Assembly (NCBI GenBank): GCA_023265625.1
Contig: JAHFST010000003.1
Coordinates: forward strand, 99,478-163,477
Source: Deltaproteobacteria bacterium
Lineage (GTDB): Bacteria; UBA10199; JACPAL01; JAHFST01
DNA length: 64,000 nt
Direction of reading: 5' to 3'
The notes beneath the pieces are model-generated. The model was not told where the DNA came from. It did no database searches and saw only the letters and a list, made by a program, of their open reading frames with translations. Within the stretch, counting starts at the first letter, position 1; every line of letters starts with the position of its first letter. Made by a program: the position numbers and the translations under genes. Positions 33,247-41,234 of this stretch are shown here, in pieces.

Positions 33247-34254
33247 ATGAATGCAGACCAAATGACAATTTTCGAAACGGAGGACGGCAAGGTCCGTATT
33301 GATGTTTTGTTCAACGGGGAAGATGTCTGGTTGACGCAAAAGTTGATGGCTGAATTGTTTGATTGTTCGCCCGATAATATTTCATTGCATCTTAAAAATA
33401 TCTATTCCGAACGGGAACTCGATGAAGCCGCAACTACCGAGGATTTCTCGGTAGTTCAAAAAGAGGGGGCCAGACAAGTTAAACGTTCACTGACTTATCA
33501 CAGCCTCGAAGCTATCATTGCCGTGGGCTACCGGGTGAATAGCACCCGGGGCACCCAATTTCGCATGTGGGCCACAGAACGGCTTAAAAACTACATCTTG
33601 AAGGGCTTCGCCATTGACAAGGATCGGTTCATCAAAGGTTCCAGATTTGATATGCGTTACTTTGACGAATTGCTTGAGGAGGTTCGTGAAATCCGCGCCA
33701 GCGAACGGATGGTTTATCAGAAAATTACCGATATTTACGCCACATCGGCGGATTATTCTGCCGATACCCTGGAGACGGATAGATTCTTTGCCACAGTGCA
33801 AAACAAGCTCCATTTTGCGATTACCGGGAAAACAGCGGCAGAGATTATCGTGGAGAGGGTTGGTAAAAATAAACCGAATATGGGGCTAACCACATGGCGC
33901 AAAGCTCCCAAAGGAAAGATTATCCCTTCTGATGTTCGTGTCGCGAAAAACTACCTGAAGATTGAGGAATTGAAAAGACTGAACCACATTGTGGATATGT
34001 ATCTCGACTATGCCGAGTTACAGGCGAGCCGGGGCCGCCTGATGCGTATGCGGGATTGGACGATAAAGTTGGATGCCTTTTTGAAATTCAATGAACAGGA
34101 CATACTGCAAGACAAAGGAAAAATATCCCATGAAGTGGCTGTTGCCTTGGCTGAAAAGGAGTATCGGAGTTTTCGTGTTGAGCAAGACCGACGTTTTGAA
34201 TCCGATTTTGATCGGGAAGTTAAAGGGTTATTGTCCCATGAAAACAAGAAATAG
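33247..34254 (+). CDS. rhuM: RhuM-family protein
   Basis: Matches the RhuM family first named in a Salmonella pathogenicity island: an N-terminal DNA-binding-like segment (VWLTQKLMAELFDCSPDNIS near 30-50, then HLKNIYSERELDE), TYHSLEAIIAVGYRVNSTRG near 85-104, and a C-terminal RhuM region with KLHFAITGKTAAEII near 188. No signal or membrane helix. The biochemical function is unknown; members are often in islands, prophages or near defence genes. Here it lies alone between the two copies of the rel 3' end. It is more A/T-rich than rel and gmk, which suggests acquisition. Confidence 0.85.
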   Translation: MNADQMTIFETEDGKVRIDVLFNGEDVWLTQKLMAELFDCSPDNISLHLKNIYSERELDEAATTEDFSVVQKEGARQVKRSLTYHSLEAIIAVGYRVNSTRGTQFRMWATERLKNYILKGFAIDKDRFIKGSRFDMRYFDELLEEVREIRASERMVYQKITDIYATSADYSADTLETDRFFATVQNKLHFAITGKTAAEIIVERVGKNKPNMGLTTWRKAPKGKIIPSDVRVAKNYLKIEELKRLNHIVDMYLDYAELQASRGRLMRMRDWTIKLDAFLKFNEQDILQDKGKISHEVAVALAEKEYRSFRVEQDRRFESDFDREVKGLLSHENKK

Positions 34255-34265
34255 TTCGAATAAAA

Positions 34266-34284
34266 CTCTCACCAGTGGTGAGAG
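34266..34284. repeat. Perfect 19-bp palindrome at the rhuM element end
   Basis: CTCTCACCA-G-TGGTGAGAG, with 9-bp arms, lies 12 bases after the rhuM stop and 4 bases before the second rel 3'-end copy. No T-run follows directly. It could be a recombination or regulatory site of the inserted unit. Confidence 0.55.
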
Positions 34285-34288
34285 AAAT

Positions 34289-34324
34289 AAAGGGGTTATC
34301 TCGGTCGAGCGGGTGCGGGACTGA
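34289..34324 (+). repeat. Second, recoded copy of the rel 3' end
   Basis: Same 11 residues (KGVISVERVRD) as the end of rel, ending in TGA. It differs from the copy at 33196-33231 at five synonymous third positions and the stop. No longer match extends upstream. It is most simply the displaced original end of rel, separated from the gene by insertion of rhuM with its own version of the end, or the reverse. Confidence 0.8.
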
Positions 34325-34406
34325 AATATAAGCATAAATTGACGGTATTTGTTGACATTATGATGCTCAATACTACCATCATTTTTGATGAAAACCCTTT
34401 CAAGTA

Positions 34407-34598
34407 CTAAGCCGCCTTCTGCACAACGCCCGAGCGGATACAACGCGTACAAGCCAACACATGCTGGGGTGTCCCTTTAATCGAGACGTGAACCCGTTGC
34501 AGATTGGGGAATGAGCGCTTTTTGGTCTTGTTGTTGGAATGACTGACGGTATTCCCCACCAGACGCTTTTTTTCACAATAGTGACAACTCCTGGCCAT
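34407..34598 (-). CDS. rpmB: Ribosomal protein bL28, zinc-binding type
   Basis: A 63-residue protein that starts [20 protein letters not shown], continues with [17 protein letters not shown] and ends with [12 protein letters not shown]. The spacing and SH.NNKTKR..PNLQ core are those of bL28. Two CxxC pairs (C5/C8 and near 51/54) make it the zinc-ribbon form. ATG 34598 was chosen because the upstream in-frame extension has no conserved residues. The region 34325-34406 between the rel-end copy and this gene holds no other gene. Confidence 0.9.
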   Translation of the reverse strand: MARSCHYCEKKRLVGNTVSHSNNKTKKRSFPNLQRVHVSIKGTPQHVLACTRCIRSGVVQKAA

Positions 34599-34645
34599 AG
34601 ATCCTCCGAAAAGGGGTTGGTAGCAACTAAACAAGGGGGTGTCCA

Positions 34646-35020
34646 GTGGTTTTCACGGGGAAAGAATTGGGGCAAGAGGGGGAGCGGGTGGCGGCGGACT
34701 ACCTGGTAGGGTTGCATTTTGAGGTGCTGGAGCGGAATTATCGCACCCGGCTGGGCGAGATTGACCTGATTGTGCGCCGGGGGGATCGTCTGCTCTTTGT
34801 GGAGGTGAAGACCCGGCACTCTTTTCAAAAAGTTTCGCCCCTGGAGCTGATTCCGCGGCAGAAACAACTTCATATTTCCAAGGTGGCCCAGCACTATATC
34901 GCCCGCAAACGCATCACGGATTTGGCCTGTGAGTTCGCACTGGTGATTGTGGATTATAGCGGGGAACACGTTGCCTGTGAGTTGCTCGAAGGGATATTTA
35001 TGTGTTCTTGGGGATATTAA
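34646..35020 (+). CDS. yraN: YraN/UPF0102-family nuclease-fold protein
   Basis: A small endonuclease-like fold of 124 residues: [12 protein letters not shown] near 9-20, [18 protein letters not shown] near 29-46, and [10 protein letters not shown] near 48-57. The E-D-ExK residues are the active-site pattern of the PD-(D/E)XK-like fold. The role is still debated; it is found almost universally and may act on DNA repair or Holliday structures. The GTG start has no strong ribosome site. Divergent from rpmB with 47 bp between. Confidence 0.88.
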   Translation: MVFTGKELGQEGERVAADYLVGLHFEVLERNYRTRLGEIDLIVRRGDRLLFVEVKTRHSFQKVSPLELIPRQKQLHISKVAQHYIARKRITDLACEFALVIVDYSGEHVACELLEGIFMCSWGY

Positions 35021-35073
35021 AATCCCCGGATTTTCCCTAGACAGTCTCACGCAAAATTCCTATAGGTTAGGCA

Positions 35074-36855
35074 ATGCCTCCCGAGACCCTGTTGCACTCT
35101 TTTTTATCCAATGTTCAAAAGCTGGGAAAGCGGTCCTGCTTTCGTTACAAGCAGCAGGGGGCATGGCAGTCCATTTCTTGGGAAGAGGTGGCGGAGAAGG
35201 TCGCTGTTGTGTCGGCGGGTCTGACCCTCCTGGGAGTCAAGAAGGGCGATGCCGTGGTGATCTTTTCTGGCACCCGGGTGGAATGGACCCTCTTTGATCT
35301 GGCCATCCTCTCGCTCGGGGCGGTGACGGTCCCCATCTATCAATCCAGCACGGCCGATCAGGCAAAATTTATTGTGCAAGATTGTGATGCGCAGGTCGTG
35401 ATTGTGGAGACGCGTGATCATCACAAAAAGATTGCCTCCTCCCTGGCGGAGCTCCCCTTGGTGCGTCATCTGGTGTTGATTGACGGGAAGTTGACCGGGG
35501 AGGCCAAGGTTCAGACCTTTGAACAATTATGCAAAAATGGCATGTCGGTGGATCGGGAGGCCTGGCGTCGTGGCATTGATAAAATTTCCCTCAAAGATGT
35601 GGCGACCTATGTCTACACCTCTGGTACGACGGGAAATCCCAAAGGGGCGATCTTGACCCATGGCAATTTTGTGGCGCAGATTGAGGCCTTAACCAGGGTC
35701 TTTGCGATCACAGAACAGGAATCGAGCGTTATTTTTCTCCCCCTCGCACATATTTTGGCTCGAGTGTTACAATTTTACCAATTGCGCGCCGGGTATACCC
35801 AATCTTATGCGGAAAGCATTGAGAAACTGGTGGATAATATGGGCGAGATCCGCCCGTATTTTTTTGTCAGTGTGCCGCGCATCTTTGAAAAGGTTTATGA
35901 AAGGGTCCTTTCCCAGGCGGAAGCGGGATCGAGCGTCAAAAAAGCCATTTTTGCCTGGGCGGTTAGGGTGGGCAAAGAGGTGAGTCGTCGTATTCAAAAC
36001 CATGAACCTCTTTCGGCGATCCTGGCGGTGCAGCGTGAAATAGCGACCCTGCTGGTATTTCGTAAACTTAAGAATCGGCTTGGGGGAAGGCTTCGATTTG
36101 CCGTTTCGGGTGGGGCCCCACTCTCCAAGGAGATTGCGGAGTTTTTTCATGCGGCGGGCATTTTGGTCTTGGAGGGTTATGGGCTGACCGAGACGTCGGC
36201 GGCCATTAATTGCAATACGCCGACCGATTTTAAGTTCGGGAGTGTTGGTCGTGCCGTTTATGAAACGGAAGAAAAGATCGCGGATGATGGGGAAATTTTG
36301 GTGCGGGGGCCGCTAGTTTTTCAAGGGTACTATAAAAATCCCGAGGGGACCCGAGAGGTGCTGAGTGAGGATGGGTGGTTTAAGACGGGAGACATTGGGG
36401 AATTTGATGCCGATGGTTTCCTCCGCATTACGGATCGAAAAAAGGACATCATTGTGACAGCGGCCGGTAAGAATGTCGCCCCGCAAAATATTGAAAATTT
36501 TATCAAGACGGTCCCGGCGATCAGCCAGGTGATGGTTTATGGGGACCGAAAAAAATATCTCTCAGCCTTGGTGACCTTGAATCCCGAGGAGGTACAGAAG
36601 TATGCTCAGACGCAGGGAATCAATGACCAGGATTTTAAATCGCTGGTAAAGCACCCCAAAATTTATGCCTTCATCAAGAAGGCCATTGATGAAAAGAACA
36701 AAAAAATGGCTTCCTATGAAACCATCAAACATTTTGCTATTTTGGAAAGTGATTTTACGCAGGAAAGCGGCGAGTTGACCCCGACCTTGAAGGTCAAGCG
36801 CAAGTTTGTCAGTCAGAAATATAAGGATGTGATCGAAGGGCTTTATCAAGAGTAA
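35074..36855 (+). CDS. Long-chain acyl-CoA synthetase (AMP-forming)
   Basis: An adenylate-forming enzyme of 593 residues. The AMP-binding P-loop motif VYTSGTTGNPKGAILTH is near 170-186, GYGLTETSAA near 367 is the second motif, and the hinge DGWFKTGDIGEFDADGF with ITDRKKDIIVTAAGKNVAP (about 430-470) is complete, including the conserved lysine region near the end (TPTLKVKRKF). It activates fatty acids as acyl-CoA for degradation or lipid synthesis. The LACS/FadD15-like length and order fit bacterial long-chain enzymes. Soluble or peripheral at the inner membrane. Confidence 0.9.
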   Translation: MPPETLLHSFLSNVQKLGKRSCFRYKQQGAWQSISWEEVAEKVAVVSAGLTLLGVKKGDAVVIFSGTRVEWTLFDLAILSLGAVTVPIYQSSTADQAKFIVQDCDAQVVIVETRDHHKKIASSLAELPLVRHLVLIDGKLTGEAKVQTFEQLCKNGMSVDREAWRRGIDKISLKDVATYVYTSGTTGNPKGAILTHGNFVAQIEALTRVFAITEQESSVIFLPLAHILARVLQFYQLRAGYTQSYAESIEKLVDNMGEIRPYFFVSVPRIFEKVYERVLSQAEAGSSVKKAIFAWAVRVGKEVSRRIQNHEPLSAILAVQREIATLLVFRKLKNRLGGRLRFAVSGGAPLSKEIAEFFHAAGILVLEGYGLTETSAAINCNTPTDFKFGSVGRAVYETEEKIADDGEILVRGPLVFQGYYKNPEGTREVLSEDGWFKTGDIGEFDADGFLRITDRKKDIIVTAAGKNVAPQNIENFIKTVPAISQVMVYGDRKKYLSALVTLNPEEVQKYAQTQGINDQDFKSLVKHPKIYAFIKKAIDEKNKKMASYETIKHFAILESDFTQESGELTPTLKVKRKFVSQKYKDVIEGLYQE

Positions 36856-36878
36856 CGGCAACTACTAGGAGGAAGTAT

Positions 36879-37259
36879 ATGACGGAACCGACATCGAGCC
36901 AAAAAGGGACGGGGCTTGCTCCCAATATTGCGAGCTTGCTTTGCTATATTTGCACGCCCATCACTGGGATCATCTTCATCCTCCTCGAAAAGGAAGACAA
37001 AGAGGTCCAGTTTCATGCCTGGCAAGCGACCACCTTTGGGCTGGGCTATATTGCGGTAGTGATTTCCCTGGAAATTTTTTCGGCGATCCTTGGGGCCATT
37101 GTGAGTTTCATTGGCGTGGTGGTTGGGTTGTTGGTGCCGCTGGCGGGTCTGATTGCCTTTATTATCTGGATCATTGCCCTGATCAAGGCTTACCAAGGTG
37201 AACACTGGAAGATCCCTTACATTGGGGATTTTGCCGAGAAGAAGGTTGGTTCAGTCTAG
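36879..37259 (+). CDS. DUF4870/Tic20-like small membrane protein
   Basis: A good AGGAGG precedes ATG. The 126-residue product has the DUF4870 pattern: NIASLLCYICTPITGIIFIL, EDKEVQFHAWQAT (conserved FHA.Q), and a C-terminal hydrophobic helix that ends YQGEHWKIPYIGDFA. Three to four membrane helices. The function is unknown; the fold is distantly related to chloroplast Tic20. Confidence 0.82.
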   Translation: MTEPTSSQKGTGLAPNIASLLCYICTPITGIIFILLEKEDKEVQFHAWQATTFGLGYIAVVISLEIFSAILGAIVSFIGVVVGLLVPLAGLIAFIIWIIALIKAYQGEHWKIPYIGDFAEKKVGSV

Positions 37260-37264
37260 CTCCC

Positions 37265-37516
37265 ATGTGTGCTGTCAAGTGGATGCTCGGTTTCCCCTGT
37301 CCGGGGTGCGGGCTCATGCATGCCCTTTGGGCCGTTGTCCATCTGCAATGGAAGGTCGCGTTTGTTTTTTTTCCTATCTGGCCAGTATTCATTTTGTTTG
37401 TCGTGTTACGGCGCAATCACACGGTGGGACGGTTTTTTTTAGGGGCCCTACTTGTCCAATGGATGGTTAGGATGGCGCTTGCCCTGCATCTGGTAGAGAT
37501 GTTTCAGGGCTCGTGA
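37265..37516 (+). CDS. DUF2752-family small membrane protein
   Basis: The 83-residue protein has the family's CPGCGL motif (FPCPGCGLMHALW, about 10-22) followed by two membrane helices. DUF2752 proteins are small, with unknown function. The spacing of 5 bp to the DUF4870 gene suggests a two-gene unit of membrane proteins. Its last 69 bp overlap a convergent minus-strand gene. Confidence 0.75.
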   Translation: MCAVKWMLGFPCPGCGLMHALWAVVHLQWKVAFVFFPIWPVFILFVVLRRNHTVGRFFLGALLVQWMVRMALALHLVEMFQGS

Positions 37517-37831
37517 GTAGGGCGCAGAACGCAGTTTTTTCTCTTGCTTTAATTTCCGGCTAAAATCTTCCAAGAGTGCCCAGTGTTTTTCCGTCAACTC
37601 GATATTTTTGACGTTGTGACCATTAAAAAAAATCTCATCGCGCATGGCATCAAAATGAATGCAACCCACTTCGTCATCTTGTTGAAACGTATAGGTGACC
37701 TTATCTCGAAAGCCCGAGATTTGTTTCAGGGCAACAGGCTGATGACCCATCTCCCTTGGGACGGACGAAACCCCCTCGGATGTGGCATCCCGATGTTGTT
37801 TCCCCGGGTCAGTCGATTCATGGCGACCCAT
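37448..37831 (-). CDS. Hypothetical protein, convergent with DUF2752 gene
   Basis: Up to 127 residues; an internal ATG after 26 codons (giving MGHQPVALKQ) is an alternative start. It is soluble, with a strand-rich centre (FRDKVTYTFQQDDEVGCIHF, then MRDEIFFNGHNVKNIEL) and a basic helical C-terminus. The opposite strand also has an open frame here, but its product is less protein-like. No family is recognised. The stop lies inside the DUF2752 gene, so the two genes overlap tail to tail by 69 bp. Confidence 0.45.
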   Translation of the reverse strand: MGRHESTDPGKQHRDATSEGVSSVPREMGHQPVALKQISGFRDKVTYTFQQDDEVGCIHFDAMRDEIFFNGHNVKNIELTEKHWALLEDFSRKLKQEKKLRSAPYSRALKHLYQMQGKRHPNHPLDK

Positions 37832-37920
37832 AAGGGGTCCTAAGAAGCAAGAAGAATGCCAAGGTTAAATTAAAAACACTAATAAAATTAAGTAGTTAGT
37901 TTGTGTGACTTGAAAAAAAT

Positions 37921-37965
37921 AGCTCAAAATGAGAATTTTTCATGAAATATTCTCAAAATGAGAAT
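37921..37965 (-). terminator. Tandem hairpins downstream of dgt, with T-run
   Basis: CTCAAAATGAGAAT occurs twice as a direct repeat (37923-37936 and 37952-37965). Each copy is self-complementary (ATTCTCA-TTT-TGAGAAT on the minus strand for the second). On the minus strand the last hairpin is followed by CTATTTTTTT (ending near 37914), so a dgt terminator is likely. A role as operator cannot be excluded. The rest of 37832-37980 is A/T-rich and holds no gene that I can see. Confidence 0.45.
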
Positions 37966-37979
37966 AAGGGGGGTAAATT

Positions 37980-39122
37980 TTAAACCCGCTCTGCCGGGTC
38001 AAAAAGTTTCTTGAACTCTTCCAAGGCAAACCGGTCGGTCATACCTGCGATATAGTCACAGATAACGCGTTCGGAAGACTCCTGCTTCATTTGTTCCCGA
38101 ATCTCGGGTGGGAGGATTTTTGGGTTTTTGAGGTAGGTGGTATATAAACCTTCTAAAATACGTTTGGCCTTATCGGCCATCCGCTCCACATGATAATGTT
38201 TGTACATCTGTTCACGGAGAAAACCCTTGAGTTGGCGATTCTTCATTTCAAAGGATGAACTGTAGCTGACGAGTTTTTGTTTGCAGACGCGGATGTCTGT
38301 CAAGGTTTTAATCCCGGCCAGTCGAACATTTTCTTCCACCTGAGTCACCAAATCGCTGACGTAGGCATTGATGATCGCCTTAATGGTCTGGCGTATCCTA
38401 ATTTTTTCCGGGCCGCTGACATTTTTGGAGAAGTGCTCTTGCCAGAGTTCTACTGCTTCTAATTGCTTGAGATTGATGAGGCCCGATCGCAAGCCGTCGT
38501 CCAGATCGTGGTTGGAGTAGGCAATCTCATCGGCCAGGTTGACGATTTGTGCCTCCAAGGTGGCATGACCCTTTTTTTTGATAGAAGCCTGCGCGTTCGG
38601 TTGATCGTAGGTGGTCTGATGTTTGGCGAGCCCCTCCCGCACCTCATAAGTGAGGTTGAGTCCCGGAAAATTCGGATAACGATCCTCCAAGACAGTGACA
38701 ATCCGGAGGGATTGGCGATTGTGCTCAAACCCGCCATGTTCCTTCATCAGGTGATTCATCGCCTCCTCGCCGGAATGGCCAAAAGGGGTGTGACCTAAAT
38801 CGTGGGCCAGGATGATGGCCTCGGAGAGGTCTTCGTTAAGTCGCAGCGCCCGCGCGACGGTTCGGGCAATTTGCGAACCTTCCAGGCTATGGGTCAACCG
38901 AGTTCGGTAGTGATCCCCTTCATGATAAACAAAGACCTGGGTCTTATACTCCAAACGTCGAAAACTGTTGGAGTGTACGACACGGTCTCGGTCCCTTTGA
39001 AAATCGGTTCGGAAGGGATGTTTCGGTTCCTCATACTCACGTCCCTCGGAGTCGGCACTCTTCATGGCATAGGGAGCGAGAATTGTTTGTTCACGCTGTT
39101 CGTATTCTTCTCGATTGAGCAT
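37980..39122 (-). CDS. dgt: Deoxyguanosinetriphosphate triphosphohydrolase-like protein
   Basis: An HD-domain dNTPase of 380 residues. FRRLEYKTQVFVYHEGDHYRTRLTHSLEG in segments near 53-82 supplies the first His. AHDLGHTPFGHSGEEAMN near 107-124 gives the HD pair, and LADEIAYSNHDLDDGLR near 197 gives a later Asp. It cuts dNTPs to the nucleoside and triphosphate; dGTP preference is not certain for this type. It follows queE with ATG/stop adjacency, so it is cotranscribed with the queuosine genes. Confidence 0.9.
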   Translation of the reverse strand: MLNREEYEQREQTILAPYAMKSADSEGREYEEPKHPFRTDFQRDRDRVVHSNSFRRLEYKTQVFVYHEGDHYRTRLTHSLEGSQIARTVARALRLNEDLSEAIILAHDLGHTPFGHSGEEAMNHLMKEHGGFEHNRQSLRIVTVLEDRYPNFPGLNLTYEVREGLAKHQTTYDQPNAQASIKKKGHATLEAQIVNLADEIAYSNHDLDDGLRSGLINLKQLEAVELWQEHFSKNVSGPEKIRIRQTIKAIINAYVSDLVTQVEENVRLAGIKTLTDIRVCKQKLVSYSSSFEMKNRQLKGFLREQMYKHYHVERMADKAKRILEGLYTTYLKNPKILPPEIREQMKQESSERVICDYIAGMTDRFALEEFKKLFDPAERV

Positions 39123-39868
39123 TAGGAAATCCCCATATGTTTATGCATTTGCGGAATCACCCGGACATGAGGCAAAAGCTCCCGGGTGAGGCTATGCCAG
39201 CGGTACATTTGTTCCAACGAGGGCGCGGCTTGAAATCTTTGCGTGACCGATGCTGGTTGCAGGATGAGCGGGATGTTAGGATCCAACGTCATGAGTAAGC
39301 GGATGCCCTTTTCCAAATCCTCATCGGTGGTATCCCGGGTCATAACGGCTTTAATATAGACTTCCTTCCCCTTGTCCAGGGCTGCTTTCAAGAAGAGTTC
39401 GTGCTCTTGCCACCAGGGATGCATGCCCGTCGACGATTTTAGCTTGAAATCCATACTGACGATGTCGATGTAGTCGATGATGTCGCGAAATTCGGAAAAA
39501 TGCACCCCGGCCGTTTCGAGCAGGATGCGTCGGCTATGCTCCAAAGTTTGGAGCCAAGCCTTGAGAAAGGGGGTTTTTTGCAAAGGCTCTCCGCCCGTAA
39601 TGGAAATCACTGGGTCATCAAAGCGGGCAATGGTTTGGTTCAGATCGCTGATCGAAACAGGGTTGTTGAGATGAAGGTATTTTTTGCTTAACGGGGGATA
39701 TTCCACGCGACAGAAGCGATTGACGACAAAGGAAAGGGGCGTATCGCAAAAACGACAGGAGAGTTCACAGTCTTGCAGGCGAACGAATAAATGGCGTTCC
39801 CCCATGTGGGGGCCTTCTCCTTGAAAAGATGAAAATATTTCAATAATCTGAGTCGTATCCTGGTTCAT
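39122..39868 (-). CDS. queE: 7-carboxy-7-deazaguanine synthase
   Basis: A radical SAM enzyme that ring-contracts 6-carboxytetrahydropterin to CDG in preQ0 synthesis. The N-terminal IIEIFSSFQGEGPHMGERHLF in two segments binds substrate. The cluster motif is CxxxCxxC in CELSCRFCDT (about 33-42), and SITGGEPL near 93 is the SAM-binding GGE motif. At 248 residues it is somewhat longer than the common 210-230. ATG overlaps the stop of the DUF366 gene (ATGA). Confidence 0.93.
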   Translation of the reverse strand: MNQDTTQIIEIFSSFQGEGPHMGERHLFVRLQDCELSCRFCDTPLSFVVNRFCRVEYPPLSKKYLHLNNPVSISDLNQTIARFDDPVISITGGEPLQKTPFLKAWLQTLEHSRRILLETAGVHFSEFRDIIDYIDIVSMDFKLKSSTGMHPWWQEHELFLKAALDKGKEVYIKAVMTRDTTDEDLEKGIRLLMTLDPNIPLILQPASVTQRFQAAPSLEQMYRWHSLTRELLPHVRVIPQMHKHMGIS

Positions 39869-40425
39869 GTCAGTACGGCCCTGACCTTGGCGCGATGGAT
39901 GGCCAAGGTTTCCACTTCATTTTTAAATGTTTCTAACAATGACTTGGCAAAAGTGATGGGTTCAATCTGATAGTCGGCCAGCCCTTTGGTCGGGACGGGG
40001 GTGCCTTCTTTGAGGATATTGATGCCAAAGTGGATCAGTGTCGAAATGGGTGTGGCGGTGGCAATCGAGACGGAGAGCTTTGCTCCTTCTTCGTAAAGGT
40101 CGTTGCCGCCGCGGATCAATTGGGAATTTTTGGTGCGAAAGACAATTTCCTGTTGTGCCAGACTCACCAGATTGCGTTGCAGCAGAATCGTTTTTTCCAA
40201 ATCGGTATGGAAAAACTCAGCAATGAAGTGGAGCATTTTTTGGCTGTGAATCGGCCGATGGTGCGTGACATCCTCCAAGTCGACCATCTTTTCGATGGGG
40301 AGTTCGCAAGGACCAATAAAAGCAACACAGGCATCACCGAGGAGCCCATGATTTTTATAAATCCAATGAGGGCGTAGTTGATTGCCATCATAAGTGATTT
40401 CCGTTTCGAGCCATAAAATTTTCAT
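39865..40425 (-). CDS. DUF366-family protein in the preQ0 operon
   Basis: ATG 40425 overlaps the queC stop (ATGA), and the TGA overlaps the queE start, so the gene is translated between queC and queE. The product (186 residues) matches what I recall of DUF366: LETEITYDGNQLRPHWIYKN near the start, FIGPCELPIEKMVDLEDV near 34-51, and HFIAEFFHTDLEKTILLQR near 65-83. It has no signal or membrane helix. The function is unknown to me. queD, the enzyme that makes the substrate of QueE, is not in the cluster, so a role in the same pathway is an open possibility. Confidence 0.72.
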   Translation of the reverse strand: MKILWLETEITYDGNQLRPHWIYKNHGLLGDACVAFIGPCELPIEKMVDLEDVTHHRPIHSQKMLHFIAEFFHTDLEKTILLQRNLVSLAQQEIVFRTKNSQLIRGGNDLYEEGAKLSVSIATATPISTLIHFGINILKEGTPVPTKGLADYQIEPITFAKSLLETFKNEVETLAIHRAKVRAVLT

Positions 40426-41108
40426 AGATGTCCCTTGAGCTGAGTGAGGCCGGCTTGCTGAAAGGCCCGATGGGCCCGCAGACAAGACTCACAGCGCCCA
40501 CAGCTCCGTTCGCCACCCTCATAACAGAACCAGAGATCTTCAAATGGGATACCTAATTTCTGTCCCTTGCGGACAATGGCTAATTTATCCATGGAGAGGG
40601 TGTAACTCACTACTTTGGCATGCGTCAAAGTGGAGTAAGAAAAAAAGGCATCAGCGGCTTGGACGAAGGCCACACTGTTATCCGGGAAGGTGGCCCCTTC
40701 CTCGGCGTTAAAACCGGTCACGATCCATTCGGCTCCCAATGATTCAGCAAAGCTCGCTGCGACGTTTAGGAAAACACCGTTTCGATTGGGGACCCAGACT
40801 CTTTGAGCCGAGTCGAGACCGGCGTCGAATTTATCCAGGTCGGTGGGGTCGAGAACGGGGAGGTCTTGCGCACGGTCTACCAAGGCGGTGTGGGTGAGTG
40901 ATTGCAACCAAGGGAGTGAGATGAGTCGGTGGGCGACTCCCAATTTTCCCGCAAGGCTGCGGGCAGAACGAATTTCTTGCTTGGCGGCACGCTGACCGTA
41001 GTCAAAGGTAAGGGCCAACAGCGGAGTGGTTTTCTGACAGGCGATCCACGATGAGACCGTTGAGTCTAAACCGCCAGAGAGGACCAATATTGATTTGGCG
41101 GGTGCCAT
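40422..41108 (-). CDS. queC: 7-cyano-7-deazaguanine (preQ0) synthase
   Basis: An ATP-dependent enzyme that turns CDG into preQ0. The PP-loop LVLSGGLDSTV is at 8-18. Substrate and ATP residues appear in VWVPNRNGVFLNVAASFAE, and the zinc ligands in the C-terminal CYEGGERSCGRCESCLRAHRAF (Cys four times). Length 228 is normal. First gene of the queC-DUF366-queE-dgt run; a terminator separates it from the phasin gene upstream. tgt, the enzyme that uses the final base, is at 46.5 kb. Confidence 0.94.
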   Translation of the reverse strand: MAPAKSILVLSGGLDSTVSSWIACQKTTPLLALTFDYGQRAAKQEIRSARSLAGKLGVAHRLISLPWLQSLTHTALVDRAQDLPVLDPTDLDKFDAGLDSAQRVWVPNRNGVFLNVAASFAESLGAEWIVTGFNAEEGATFPDNSVAFVQAADAFFSYSTLTHAKVVSYTLSMDKLAIVRKGQKLGIPFEDLWFCYEGGERSCGRCESCLRAHRAFQQAGLTQLKGHL

Positions 41109-41150
41109 GGTGGGAAAGGGTAGCAGGGCCGTTTAAAAGATCAAGCACTG

Positions 41151-41183
41151 AAAAACAAAACCCGCACCTGTTGAGGTGCGGGT
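41151..41183 (-). terminator. Intrinsic terminator downstream of the phasin gene
   Basis: On the minus strand ACCCGCACCT and AGGTGCGGGT form a 10-bp stem with a 4-base loop, followed by TTTGTTTTT. It lies between the phasin stop and the queC start, so it ends the phasin transcript and separates the two units. Confidence 0.82.
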
Positions 41184-41205
41184 CTTGTCGAGGGAGTTCA
41201 ATCCT

Positions 41206-41234
41206 GGTAGGGGCGTGATTTATCGCGCCCTTAA
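41206..41234. repeat. REP-like hairpin, copy 2, at the phasin stop codon
   Basis: GGTAGGGGCGTGATTTATCG (41206-41225) begins a single hairpin in which GGGCGTGAT pairs with ATCGCGCCC. It starts in the minus-strand reading directly after the phasin TAA stop. The outer GTAGGGGCG matches the units at 7552 and 55210. Confidence 0.65.

Noticed and set aside
37583-37843. Plus-strand frame opposite the hypothetical gene at 37448-37831
   Set aside because: The product is less protein-like and lacks a ribosome site; the minus-strand frame has a more plausible strand/helix pattern.
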